Origin: Jeotgalibaca caeni
Lineage (GTDB): Bacteria > Bacillota > Bacilli > Lactobacillales > Aerococcaceae
DNA: 64,000 nucleotides
Assembly: GCF_028863945.1 (NCBI RefSeq)
Contig: NZ_JARBEA010000003.1
Span: 17,505 to 81,504, forward strand
Direction: 5' to 3'
This document shows positions 26,520 through 35,244 of the stretch, piece by piece. Within the stretch, counting starts at the first letter, position 1. Every line of letters starts with the position of its first letter. The notes beneath the pieces are model-generated. The model was not told the origin of the DNA. It did not search any database and was given only the letters and a program-made list of their open reading frames with translations. A program made the position numbers and the translations under genes.

Positions 26520-26648
26520 GTGAATCCAAAAGAAAAAATGTTAAAGCTTATTAAGAACAAACAAGGTGGCGGCAAGTCAAAGCAAGTCGACACACCAAAG
26601 AACGATTTGAAGAACATGCGTAAAGGCCCAAAGATTTATAATAAATAA
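26520..26648 (+). CDS. Small basic 42-aa protein
   Basis: A 42-residue, Lys-rich protein beginning at GTG 26520 behind AAGGCGGTG. It ends NDLKNMRKGPKIYNK. The composition and the terminal KGP.IYNK pattern resemble short hypothetical proteins annotated in other Lactobacillales. A terminator directly follows, which supports a separate small gene. Function unknown; the high positive charge suggests nucleic acid or ribosome contact. Confidence 0.65.
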   Translation: MNPKEKMLKLIKNKQGGGKSKQVDTPKNDLKNMRKGPKIYNK

Positions 26649-26659
26649 ATTGAAGGACC

Positions 26660-26693
26660 AGACACTTTCCAATAAATGGGAGGTGTTTTTTTG
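26660..26693 (+). terminator. Terminator after the small basic protein
   Basis: The hairpin GACACTTTCC / GGGAGGTGTT is followed by seven T. Confidence 0.8.
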
Positions 26694-26764
26694 TCTATCC
26701 ATGCATATAGTGGCGAAAATATTTCAGTTGCCATAAAATAATGATACAGCAACTAGGAAGAAGA

Positions 26765-26869
26765 ATGGATATGCGATACGATTGTGTAATTATTGGTAGT
26801 GGTCCGGCTGGTATGAGTGCGGTACTTGTAAAAGAACTTGTGTTTGAGAACTTTATTTCGGACAAATAA
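26765..26869 (+). pseudogene. Stub of an FAD/NAD-binding oxidoreductase
   Basis: The frame opens YDCVIIGSGPAGMSAVL, the FAD-binding GxGxxG start of thioredoxin-reductase-like flavoproteins, but ends after 34 codons. The remaining 250 or more residues of such enzymes are absent, so an internal deletion has removed most of the gene. Confidence 0.75.
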
Positions 26870-26892
26870 AGAATAGAGAGGTCGGTTAGAGC

Positions 26893-27651
26893 ATGGGGAG
26901 TATTTTTGCGATTGGCGGAGGAGAAATCAGTCAATTAGAGACATTGGATATTGATAAAAAAATAGTGAAGTCAGTTGGAAAGGAAAACCCGAAAGCTCTG
27001 TTCATACCCACTGCGAGTGGTGAACCACAAGGATATATTGATTCGTTCAAGCATGTTTACGGGGAGCTTCTCGGATGTGAGACAGATGTCCTTTTATTAG
27101 TAGAGGGGAAAACAAGCCCCGCAGAAGCAAGGGAGCAAATTATGGCCGCCGATCTCGTCTATGTTGGCGGAGGAAATACTAGAAAAATGCTTCAAATTTG
27201 GGAGCAATATGGAGTAGACCAGTCATTGAAGGAAGCGTACGAAAAAGGAAAGACCCTGAGTGGCTTAAGCGCCGGATCTATTTGTTGGTTCAAGAGCGGG
27301 CATAGTGATACGGAAAGTTTTGATGCAGAAGGAACATGGAATTATGTCAGAATAGAAGCACTTGAGTTGATCGATGCCATGCACTGTCCTCATTACAACG
27401 AAGATAATCGAGAAGAAGACTTTAACCAAAAAATACTGGATTATGGTGAAGTAGGAATTGCTATCGAAAATAATTGTGCGATTGAAGTGAAGGGTCCTTC
27501 CTATCTGATCCACAAATCTCAACCACAAGCGAAAGCATATAAATTGTTTCAAGAAGACGGTGAAGTTATCAAAGAGGAGTTAGAGAATACAAAGGAATAC
27601 AAACCAATTGAAGATTTGCTGCAGATTATTCCTAGTAGAAGGAGAACATAA
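26893..27651 (+). CDS. Peptidase E (S51 family)
   Basis: A 252-residue cytoplasmic peptidase. The nucleophile serine lies in GLSAGSICWF, preceded by VGGGNTRKML; both are S51 hallmarks (dipeptidase E/cyanophycinase fold). The enzyme removes N-terminal Asp from dipeptides. Its stop is followed after one base by the start of the next gene, indicating an operon with the dehydrogenase. Confidence 0.9.
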   Translation: MGSIFAIGGGEISQLETLDIDKKIVKSVGKENPKALFIPTASGEPQGYIDSFKHVYGELLGCETDVLLLVEGKTSPAEAREQIMAADLVYVGGGNTRKMLQIWEQYGVDQSLKEAYEKGKTLSGLSAGSICWFKSGHSDTESFDAEGTWNYVRIEALELIDAMHCPHYNEDNREEDFNQKILDYGEVGIAIENNCAIEVKGPSYLIHKSQPQAKAYKLFQEDGEVIKEELENTKEYKPIEDLLQIIPSRRRT

Positions 27652-27652
27652 A

Positions 27653-28414
27653 ATGAAGAAAATCATCTTAACCGGTGGAGCAAACGGAATTGGTCGCGCA
27701 CTGGTAGAAAGCTTTGTAGACAAAGTAGAACTTTACGTCATCGACCGAGATCAAGAAGCAGGGGAAGCGTTGGAAAAACGCCTTTCTTCTCCTCATCTTC
27801 ATTTCTTTTACGGCAATTTGGCAGACAAAGCCACGCTAGAAGCTTTCGTAAACTTTATAACGGAACACACCAGTCAAATTGACGGCTTGATTCACAACGC
27901 AGCCATTAATCATGGCGGGTTAGTATCAAAGGCAACCTACGAAGAATTTATGGAAGTGTTACAGGTGAATGTTGGAACAGCTTATTATTTAACCCAACAA
28001 TTGGAACCTTACTTTTCCGATCCTTGCAGCATTATATTGATGTCTTCTACTAGAAATCGACAAAGTATGGAGGACAATGAAAGTTATAGCAGTTCAAAAG
28101 GGGCGTTACTTTCCCTCACTCATGCCATGGCGAACAGTTTGCGTACAAAGGCTCGGGTGAATACAATTAGTCCTGGATGGATTGAAACGAGTGACTTTCA
28201 AACGCCAAGGCAAGCTGTCGAACTGTCTGGAAGTGACCACTCCCAACATTTGGTTGGTCGAGTTGGGCACCCAACGGATATTGTCGAGATGGTAGCCTTT
28301 CTCTTAGACGAGAAGAAATCTGGTTTTATCACTGGACAAGAATTTTTAGTGGACGGCGGAATGTCGAAACAAATGATCTATCATGAAGAACATGGATGGA
28401 ACTATAGTAAATAA
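27653..28414 (+). CDS. SDR-family oxidoreductase
   Basis: A 253-residue short-chain dehydrogenase. The cofactor motif is TGGANGIGRAL, the active site has the serine in ILMSSTRNR and YSSSKGALL with Tyr and Lys, and the C-terminus ends FITGQEFLVDGG as usual. Substrate not evident. ATG 27653 is chosen because AGAAGGAGAAC precedes it. Confidence 0.9.
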   Translation: MKKIILTGGANGIGRALVESFVDKVELYVIDRDQEAGEALEKRLSSPHLHFFYGNLADKATLEAFVNFITEHTSQIDGLIHNAAINHGGLVSKATYEEFMEVLQVNVGTAYYLTQQLEPYFSDPCSIILMSSTRNRQSMEDNESYSSSKGALLSLTHAMANSLRTKARVNTISPGWIETSDFQTPRQAVELSGSDHSQHLVGRVGHPTDIVEMVAFLLDEKKSGFITGQEFLVDGGMSKQMIYHEEHGWNYSK

Positions 28415-28419
28415 AAAAA

Positions 28420-28467
28420 CAGCACCTGCAAAATTTCCGAATTATAGTCGGAAACTTGCAGGTGCTG
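28420..28467. terminator. Bidirectional terminator
   Basis: CAGCACCTGCAA / TTGCAGGTGCTG arms with an inner TTTCCGA/TCGGAAA stem. An A run before it and T bases after it let it serve both the SDR gene and the deaminase on the other strand. Confidence 0.85.
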
Positions 28468-28510
28468 CCTTTAAGTTAATTTTAAAATACGTATCAAACA
28501 CATGTGTTAA

Positions 28511-28987
28511 TTAACTTTGATGCAACTTCATATGCATTTCACGTATTAATTCTGCTAATTCAGGAACAGGTCCATCCACATTTGCATCCTGAATAATTGC
28601 TTCAATAGGCAAGCTTTTTACAGGTGAAGGTGGGCGTCCCATTTCTTTTTGCCACTCGTTCAATTGACTCGATGAACTCGCATAGACGATTCGACCTAAG
28701 CCTACCCATCCATGAGCGGCAGCACACATCGGGCAATGCTCTCCGGATGTATAGACGGTTGCTTCTTTTCGTTCTTCAGGCGACATGTGGTTGGCCGCCC
28801 AACGAGCAATCGCAAATTCTGGGTGCTGGGTGTGGTCTCCACCTGAGACGTGATTGTGATCTTCGAATAGAATTTCACCAGAAGCAGAAACTAACACTGA
28901 ACCAAATGGCTCGTCTCCTTTGTCCAGAGCGGTTTGAGCAAGCTCCAAACAACGTTCCAAGTAACTTCTATCTTTTACATCAATCAT
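28511..28987 (-). CDS. Nucleoside/cytidine deaminase family protein
   Basis: A 158-residue zinc-dependent deaminase. HPEFAIARWAANH supplies the HxE type motif and HCPMCAAAHGW the two zinc cysteines. It resembles guanine deaminase/tRNA-specific deaminase relatives in the CDA superfamily. ATG 28987 is used because AGGAGGTAGGAG precedes it; a longer frame upstream would have no such site. Substrate not determined. Confidence 0.88.
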   Translation of the reverse strand: MIDVKDRSYLERCLELAQTALDKGDEPFGSVLVSASGEILFEDHNHVSGGDHTQHPEFAIARWAANHMSPEERKEATVYTSGEHCPMCAAAHGWVGLGRIVYASSSSQLNEWQKEMGRPPSPVKSLPIEAIIQDANVDGPVPELAELIREMHMKLHQS

Positions 28988-29082
28988 ATGACTCCTACCT
29001 CCTTTTGTTAAGCTCATTGTAACAGAAGTTTGATGAGGGAGGACACAATCCGCTATGATAGGAATGAGAGGGAGGGACACCT

Positions 29083-30219
29083 ATGAAAAGTGACGAACAA
29101 ATTTTGAAAGGAAAGTATGCGGAAGCAAAAATTTTCACGACGAATATCGACGAAGAAACGCTGAACCAAGTGAGACGCCTCGTTGACCATCCATATGCTA
29201 ACGGGAGTACGATTCGCATTATGCCGGACACGCATATTGGTAAAGGAGCGGTAGTAGGAACAACGATGACCTTTACCGATAAAATTGTCCCCGATGTAGT
29301 CGGGGTTGATATTGGTTGTGGAATGTTTGTGGCTGAATTAGGGAATTTGCGGGTGGAGCGCCGAGAACTGGAGAGACTGGATGCGGCAATAAAGAAACAT
29401 GTACCGAGTGGGACAGGCATTCGTAATCAGCCACATGGGTTTATTCGCTCGATTGATTTAGATTCCCTTTATGTTCCTTTAGAAAATCTGGATCGTATCA
29501 GACGTTCTCTCGGATCTCTGGGCGGCGGGAATCATTTTATCGAACTAAACGAAGATGAATCAGGCAACTTGTTCCTCATTATCCATTCGGGCTCACGTTC
29601 CTTAGGACAGCAAGTTGCAAAGTTCCACCAACAAAAAGCAATTCGTTACTGGCAAAGTAAGGGAAATAAAACAGTGGAGGGTCATCCAATTGATCCTGAG
29701 TTTGCTTATTTAGAGGGGGATGACATGAAGCAGTACTTGTTTGATATGGCTCTTACCCAGCGATATGCTCATCTTAACCGGAAGGCGATGATGATGGAAA
29801 TTACGCAGGCAATGGGTTGGCAGCCTGTTCGGACCTTTGACGTTGTGCACAATTATTTGGATTTGAAGCAACGCATCATTCGAAAGGGTGCCATTTCCGC
29901 GCAAAAAGGAGAAGAAATTCTCATTCCAATCAATATGCGGGATGGCAGCATCTTGGCTCGGGGCAAAGGGAATCCAGATTGGAACGATTCTGCACCGCAT
30001 GGAGCCGGGCGATTACTATCTAGAACGCAAGCAAGGAAGCAGTTGAAGTTGAATGAATTTCAACAAGCAATGAAAGGAATCTATTCTACTTCTGTACGAA
30101 AGGCAACCCTTGATGAAGCACCTTTTGCCTATAAACCATTGGAAGAGATTCTGGAACGCACGAAAGAAACAATGGAAGACGTTCAAATCTTAAAACCGCT
30201 CTATAATTTTAAGGCTTAA
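29083..30219 (+). CDS. rtcB: RtcB-family RNA ligase
   Basis: A 378-residue RtcB-type RNA-splicing ligase. GVDIGCGM provides the metal-binding Asp and Cys, GGGNHFIEL and HSGSRSLG the histidines, and APHGAGRLLSR the region with the guanylylated histidine. The enzyme joins RNA 2',3'-cyclic phosphate or 3'-phosphate ends to 5'-OH ends using GTP. It is shorter than the archetypal E. coli protein of about 408 residues, but all key residues are present. No archease or RtcR gene is nearby. Confidence 0.94.
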   Translation: MKSDEQILKGKYAEAKIFTTNIDEETLNQVRRLVDHPYANGSTIRIMPDTHIGKGAVVGTTMTFTDKIVPDVVGVDIGCGMFVAELGNLRVERRELERLDAAIKKHVPSGTGIRNQPHGFIRSIDLDSLYVPLENLDRIRRSLGSLGGGNHFIELNEDESGNLFLIIHSGSRSLGQQVAKFHQQKAIRYWQSKGNKTVEGHPIDPEFAYLEGDDMKQYLFDMALTQRYAHLNRKAMMMEITQAMGWQPVRTFDVVHNYLDLKQRIIRKGAISAQKGEEILIPINMRDGSILARGKGNPDWNDSAPHGAGRLLSRTQARKQLKLNEFQQAMKGIYSTSVRKATLDEAPFAYKPLEEILERTKETMEDVQILKPLYNFKA

Positions 30220-30223
30220 AAGT

Positions 30224-30374
30224 TTATCGTTGCGATAGCAAGCCAAACCGTTACGATATCACAACGATAAAACGGTTATCGTTGCGATAGTAAGCCCAAA
30301 CTTCAATCTATCACAACGATAAAGCCGTTATCGTTGCGATAGCCGAGCCAAACGTCATTTTATCGCAACGATTA
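30224..30374. repeat. Three tandem 52-bp inverted-repeat units
   Basis: TTATCGTTGCGATAG starts at 30224, 30276 and 30328, and the matching inverse TATCRCAACGATA starts at 30257, 30309 and 30361. Each 52-bp unit is thus a hairpin with 13-15 bp arms, and each arm is itself a small dyad (TATCG.TTG.CGATA). The array lies between the convergent rtcB and PTS genes. Arms are conserved while spacers differ, so the arms are what is selected. Confidence 0.9.
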
Positions 30375-30389
30375 GCTCCAAAAGGAAAA

Positions 30390-30429
30390 AAGGTTCTCAC
30401 TATCCTAACGAGAGGATCGTGAGAACCTT
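30390..30429. terminator. Bidirectional terminator rtcB / PTS
   Basis: AAGGTTCTCAC..TCC / GGA.CGTGAGAACCTT is flanked by A and T runs, ending both converging transcripts. Confidence 0.88.
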
Positions 30430-30432
30430 CTT

Positions 30433-31887
30433 TTATTTTGAAAGAAGATGGGCTTTTGCAGGATTCTTCGGTTTTTCACGTTTTTCCTGCATTTCCATGG
30501 CATCGTTATAACCCCAGACATAGGTGAGGCCAAAGGAGAGAGCTAGCGTTACAACGGTTACGAGTACCGCATACCAGAAATTGGATGTGATTCCATTTAC
30601 TGGATCAATGTAGGAAGGCAATCCGATAATTGAACCGATGATGCTCCACATATTAATCCGGAAAACACCTGTCAGGAATCCACCAATTGCGCTGGCAATG
30701 CTGGCACAAATAAATGGTTTGCGGAAGCGCAAGTTAATCCCGTAAATGGCAGGTTCCGTAATGCCGCAAAAAGCAGAAATCGCGCCGGCATAACCGAGCT
30801 CTTTCACTTTGGGCTTCCGTGATTTAACCGCTACAGCGAGAGCTGCACCGCCTTGTGCCACAATCGGCATGCTGACAATTGCAGAGAGATAACTATACCC
30901 AAGTGTAGCAAAGTCGTTGACATAAATGGGAATGATTCCCCAGTGGAGCCCGAAAATAACGAGAATTTGGTAGAAGCCATCGATAATGGCACCAAAGATG
31001 GGCGCATTCCAACTCAAGAGCGTTTGAAGACCAGCCGCCAGCCCTTGGGAAAACCAAGTAATAACAGGACCCGTCAGCATAAACGTAACCGCAGAAACAA
31101 CGCCAATTACGACAATTGGAATAAAAATGGCTTGAATATACATGGAGACCCACGTTTTAAGCCAACGTTCCAGCTTTTTAACGAGCCAGGCTGCTAAAAT
31201 CATCGGGAAAATCGAATAGGTATAAGATACAAAAGGAAAATCAAATGAACCGAGACTTAAAATATTCAATCCGTTATTTGCTGCTTCAATGACAGTAGGG
31301 TGAATAATGACACCACCAATAACAGCGGTCAATATGGGATTCCCATCGATTCGTTTCGCTGCATTGAACCCAATCAGAACAGGCAAGAAATAAAAGACTG
31401 CATCTGCCATCGCATTAATCATTAAATAAATGCTGCCTTCTGCTGCGACAAGACCTGTAGTCGTTAGAACTGCGAGTAAACTTTTAATTATACCAGAAGC
31501 TGCGAGGATACTAATGATCGGCATCATCGCGCCTGTAATAATACCAATTAACTGATTCATTGCTCGTTTAACTTTTCCAAGCAGGGAGAGATTTTCATTG
31601 GCGGACTCTGGTTCTTCCTCAGTTGCAGGAGACAATTGCGCCATCACTTCGGCATAAATATCATCCACTGCCTGTCCAACGACAACTTGGAATTGTCCAC
31701 CAGCTACAGCAACACCCATCACGCCATCTACTTGTTCTATTTTTTCTTTGTCAGGTACGGTATCGTCTTTCAAATAAAAGCGTAGACGTGTGACACAATG
31801 AATGACGCGGTTAATATTTTCTTCCCCGCCAACCAAATCGATTATTTCAGTCGCAAGTAATTCATATTCTTGTTTCTTCTTTTTCAT
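30433..31887 (-). CDS. PTS EIIBC permease, glucose/beta-glucoside/sucrose superfamily
   Basis: A 484-residue phosphotransferase permease. Residues about 8-90 are the EIIB domain, with the phosphorylated cysteine in HCVTRLRF. The EIIC domain has about ten membrane helices and includes GFNAAKRIDGNP and CGITEPAIYGIN. There is no EIIA domain, so a separate EIIA is needed. The sugar is not fixed by sequence. It lies downstream of an AraC regulator on the same strand, which may control it. Confidence 0.92.
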   Translation of the reverse strand: MKKKKQEYELLATEIIDLVGGEENINRVIHCVTRLRFYLKDDTVPDKEKIEQVDGVMGVAVAGGQFQVVVGQAVDDIYAEVMAQLSPATEEEPESANENLSLLGKVKRAMNQLIGIITGAMMPIISILAASGIIKSLLAVLTTTGLVAAEGSIYLMINAMADAVFYFLPVLIGFNAAKRIDGNPILTAVIGGVIIHPTVIEAANNGLNILSLGSFDFPFVSYTYSIFPMILAAWLVKKLERWLKTWVSMYIQAIFIPIVVIGVVSAVTFMLTGPVITWFSQGLAAGLQTLLSWNAPIFGAIIDGFYQILVIFGLHWGIIPIYVNDFATLGYSYLSAIVSMPIVAQGGAALAVAVKSRKPKVKELGYAGAISAFCGITEPAIYGINLRFRKPFICASIASAIGGFLTGVFRINMWSIIGSIIGLPSYIDPVNGITSNFWYAVLVTVVTLALSFGLTYVWGYNDAMEMQEKREKPKNPAKAHLLSK

Positions 31888-31952
31888 ACGCTCAACTCCT
31901 TTATTTTGATTATATCGGATTGAGCAAAATAATACACATGAGAACCATCCGT

Positions 31953-33140
31953 CTATTCACGAGACAGCATCTTTTCTTGATGAGGAGTGACTTGAAAGAC
32001 TTTTTTGTAATTGCGAATAAACGTATTGGCATCTAAGAATCCAACTTTTAGCGCGACCTCGGTTACATTAAGAGGCAAATTCAGAAGCAGGATCCGGCCA
32101 ATCTGAATTCGATAAAGGTTCAATAATTCTTTGAAAGTCATCTTGAATTTTTCTTTTAACAGTTCATTGATCTTGTCGGCGGAGAAACGGGTTTGCGCAA
32201 CTAAGGTCTCCAAAGTTAAAGGCGAAAGGCAATTCTCGAGAATAAATATGGCAACGTCCCAAGCATCGCTATAGGCGATTAGTTGATTCCCGCTATTCAA
32301 CTGGTCGCGGTAAGCTTGGGGAGTTTGTTTGTGAATTTCTTTGAACTGTTTATAGAAGTTTGCGTTGGACTGATAGCCGCAAATGGACCCGATTTGCTGA
32401 ATCGTCAGGTCGGGAAACTGCAGGAGAGCGGTCGCGTTGCGAATCCGAACTTGGTTAAGCAACTGACTGAAGGAAAAGTTCGTCGCTTCTTTTAATTCAG
32501 CCTGTACCGTTTCTTTTGGTAGGGAGAGGGCCTTTGCTACTGTATCAAGCGTTAGAGAATCTTGATGATGCAAGTGAATATATTCTAGACAGCGCCAACT
32601 TTTCGTTGAAGGGGGATCCGATTGGCTGGTTCCAGAAATAGTCTGCATAAAATAAGCAATAAATGAAACCAAGGATAAGTGTAAATTTTCAAAGGATGTG
32701 TGGGCGTGCTGCTTCTCATATAATACTTCTTCGCAAAGAGCAGTTAAGAGGTGAATCTTCCGTTTCGGAAGAGACATAATGGAAACAACTTGATCTAGGT
32801 CCTTAAAATGTGATAAATAGTTTTTCTCATTGACCGAGGAAAGCAGTAATAGACCAAGTGAAAAACGCATGCGATAGAAAGTCAACGCCTGTCCTTTTTC
32901 AATCACAAAGCGGTGGATATGGTATGGTAGAAGGTGAATGAGATTGCCTGCTTTCACAGGAAACAGGCTCCCATTAATTTCTATTTTCCCAGTTCCAGAA
33001 ACGACAAAAATAAATTCAACTTCATTTCGAAACAAGCGTGACTCCGACTTCACGAGTGACTCATAAGTTAAGCATAAATCTTGAGGGCGAAAGTTCTCAG
33101 AAAAATAATGGCCGCCCACATAGGGATAATTTTTTGACAT
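31953..33140 (-). CDS. AraC regulator with cupin and two DNA-binding units
   Basis: A 395-residue regulator. Residues about 30-110 form an AraC-type cupin sensor. An AraC double helix-turn-helix follows at about 180-275 (TIQQIGSICGYQSNANFYKQFKEIHKQTPQAYR). A second complete one follows at about 290-395 (NVTEVALKVGFLDANTFIRNYKKVFQVTP). Usual family members have only one. It lies between the PTS gene it may control and a divergently read dehydrogenase. Confidence 0.9.
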   Translation of the reverse strand: MSKNYPYVGGHYFSENFRPQDLCLTYESLVKSESRLFRNEVEFIFVVSGTGKIEINGSLFPVKAGNLIHLLPYHIHRFVIEKGQALTFYRMRFSLGLLLLSSVNEKNYLSHFKDLDQVVSIMSLPKRKIHLLTALCEEVLYEKQHAHTSFENLHLSLVSFIAYFMQTISGTSQSDPPSTKSWRCLEYIHLHHQDSLTLDTVAKALSLPKETVQAELKEATNFSFSQLLNQVRIRNATALLQFPDLTIQQIGSICGYQSNANFYKQFKEIHKQTPQAYRDQLNSGNQLIAYSDAWDVAIFILENCLSPLTLETLVAQTRFSADKINELLKEKFKMTFKELLNLYRIQIGRILLLNLPLNVTEVALKVGFLDANTFIRNYKKVFQVTPHQEKMLSRE

Positions 33141-33283
33141 GAAATTCGAACTCCTTATCTGGTAAAAAGTGAAAGTTTAGCGGAATTATGATGATTTTTC
33201 AGTATGTAGATGCATTATACTATATATGTGAATAAGATAACAAGAAAAACGAATATGTGAAAAGCACAAAGGAGAGAATCGAT

Positions 33284-34261
33284 ATGTCAAAAGTATTTAT
33301 CTTAGGTGGAACAGGGTTTTTAGGGTATTACACAACAAAAGAATTATTGAATCGTGGCTATGACGTGAAAACTATGGCCTTGCCGCCGATGCCAGCTGAA
33401 GGACTATTCCCAAGCAACGTAGAAATTCAATTTGGTGATATTAATCAATTGTCAGATGAAGAAATCATTGAATTGCTTTCGGACTGTACTGGATTTATGT
33501 ACGCAGCTGGAGCTGATGAACGCATTATTCCTGCTAAACCTGCATTGAAGTTCTTCTATGAAGCAAACGTATTGCCTACTCAAAGATTGGCTCGCTTAGC
33601 AAGACAAGCTGGCGTGAAGAAATTTGTTGTGTTTGGATCTTATTTCTCTGAGTTTGCAGAGCGCTTCGATGGCAAGTATGACTTGAAGAAACAAGGTTAT
33701 CCAAATACTCGCTTGTTGCAAGAACAAGTGGCATTTGCGGAAGGCGAAGGTTCTATGGATGTCATGAGCTTGCGCTTACCTTATATTTTTGGCACGATGC
33801 CTGGAAGAATGCCTTTATGGAAAATGTTTACTGATCAGATTAAAGGACGTCCTGTTTTCCCTTCCTTAAAAGGTGGAACAGCAATGGTAACGGTAGAACA
33901 AGTTGCGGAAGCAGCAGTTGGTGCAATGGAAAACGGAGCACACCGCAAGACTTATGCGATTTCTGCATTAAACATGAAGTTCGAAGAATTTTACAAAATG
34001 ATGGTAGAAGCATTAGGCCAAACAGAAACGACTCAAATTCCCGTCTTAGAGTTTGAGCAAGTAAGAGAAAACTATGAACAAGTAGACCGTCATGCTGAAG
34101 AACAAGGTTTGGAACATGGAATCCATTATGCCTTAACTGGCCAACTACAAGCAGAAGATTTATATGTCGACCCTTCTGACACAATGGATGAACTGGGAAT
34201 CAAAGAATATGATGTAGTGGAATCCATTCGCGAAACATTGGCAAAGTGTGTAGCCGAATAA
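33284..34261 (+). CDS. NAD(P)-dependent epimerase/dehydratase-like oxidoreductase
   Basis: A 325-residue extended SDR. VFILGGTGFLGYYT is the NAD(P)-binding motif; YAAGADERIIP and the later VFGSYFSEF region match atypical extended SDRs. The canonical YxxxK is not clear, so catalysis cannot be assumed. ATG 33284 with AAGGAGAG upstream is used. It is divergent from the AraC gene over a shared 143-base regulatory gap. Confidence 0.88.
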   Translation: MSKVFILGGTGFLGYYTTKELLNRGYDVKTMALPPMPAEGLFPSNVEIQFGDINQLSDEEIIELLSDCTGFMYAAGADERIIPAKPALKFFYEANVLPTQRLARLARQAGVKKFVVFGSYFSEFAERFDGKYDLKKQGYPNTRLLQEQVAFAEGEGSMDVMSLRLPYIFGTMPGRMPLWKMFTDQIKGRPVFPSLKGGTAMVTVEQVAEAAVGAMENGAHRKTYAISALNMKFEEFYKMMVEALGQTETTQIPVLEFEQVRENYEQVDRHAEEQGLEHGIHYALTGQLQAEDLYVDPSDTMDELGIKEYDVVESIRETLAKCVAE

Positions 34262-34267
34262 TTTTAA

Positions 34268-34308
34268 TAAAAAAGACACTTTCTTCTAGTAAGGAAGTGT
34301 CTTTTTTC
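34268..34308 (+). terminator. Terminator after the oxidoreductase
   Basis: AAAAGACACTTTCTT / AAGGAAGTGTCTTTTTT hairpin. Confidence 0.88.
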
Positions 34309-34358
34309 AGCTATAATAAGGTATCAATGATCCCCAATAGGAAGCGGTGGTTTCTGCT

Positions 34359-35189
34359 ATGAAGCGTCTGTGGAAGTTCGTCAGTTTATTCTTCACCTTG
34401 TTGATATGGAGCGGGTGTGAGAATAAAGAAGAGGTAAGAACAAGTTCTGGGTACGGCGCTTATTTGAGCTTGATAGGAAGCGATGCTGTCAGAGCTACAG
34501 AAGGCAAGAAGAAAGTAGTGTTGGATCCACAATATGTGTCAAAGGAAGAAGTTGCTTCCATCAAAGAAAGAGGTACAGAAGTATATGCGTATTTGAATCT
34601 GGGCTCATTGGAGACCTTCCGTCCGTATTATGAAGACTACGAAGAACTCATCTTGGGACCTTACCGCAATTGGGAAGAAGAATATTGGATTGACGTGAAA
34701 AACCGCAACTGGCAGGAATTCATTGGAATCACCTTAGCGAATGAAATAGTAGAAAAGGGAATGGATGGATTCTGGGTAGACAATGTAGATGTTTACGGAC
34801 AATTCCCCAATCCAGAAATCTATGCCGGCGTGGAGACCATACTGAAAGAATTAATGACGCATAAAAAAGCAGTGATCATCAATGGCGGGAATGAATTCGT
34901 TCAAATGTATCTGGAAGAGAATCAACAAGTTGATGAGATTCTAACAGGTGTGAATCAAGAAACAATTTTTTCTTCCATCAACTTTGAAGAGGAAACGTTT
35001 GGTAAACAGAAGCGAGAAGAGCGGCTGTATTATTTAGAATATGTTACTGAAATGGCTGAACAAGGGAAAGACGTTTTTTTGCTGGAATACACGACGAATC
35101 AGCGTCTGTCTAGAAAAATAAAAGAATACGCCGAAGAACGTGGATGGGAGTATTATATTTCTAATTCGATTGAACTGGATGGCGACTGA
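34359..35189 (+). CDS. GH114-like lipoprotein glycosidase
   Basis: A 276-residue exported lipoprotein. Residues 1-20 are a signal peptide ending in the lipobox WSGC. The rest matches the TIM-barrel GH114/TM1410-like family: VYAYLNLGSLETFRPYY and MDGFWVDNVDVYG with the catalytic-type Asp residues. GH114 enzymes cleave alpha-1,4-galactosaminidase substrates (polygalactosamine). It would act at the outer face of the membrane. ATG 34359 is preferred over an in-frame GTG at 34347. Confidence 0.85.
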   Translation: MKRLWKFVSLFFTLLIWSGCENKEEVRTSSGYGAYLSLIGSDAVRATEGKKKVVLDPQYVSKEEVASIKERGTEVYAYLNLGSLETFRPYYEDYEELILGPYRNWEEEYWIDVKNRNWQEFIGITLANEIVEKGMDGFWVDNVDVYGQFPNPEIYAGVETILKELMTHKKAVIINGGNEFVQMYLEENQQVDEILTGVNQETIFSSINFEEETFGKQKREERLYYLEYVTEMAEQGKDVFLLEYTTNQRLSRKIKEYAEERGWEYYISNSIELDGD

Positions 35190-35199
35190 TGAACGAAAT

Positions 35200-35240
35200 A
35201 ATAGCCTCTGATACGACCAGTAGTCATATCAGAGGCTATT
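35200..35240. terminator. Bidirectional terminator
   Basis: AATAGCCTCTGATA / TATCAGAGGCTATT lies between the convergent GH114 and ABC transporter genes. Confidence 0.9.
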
Positions 35241-35244
35241 TTAC

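Noticed and set aside
28624..29022. Plus-strand open frame opposite the deaminase
   Set aside because: It has no ribosome binding site or recognisable domain and mirrors a clear gene on the other strand.
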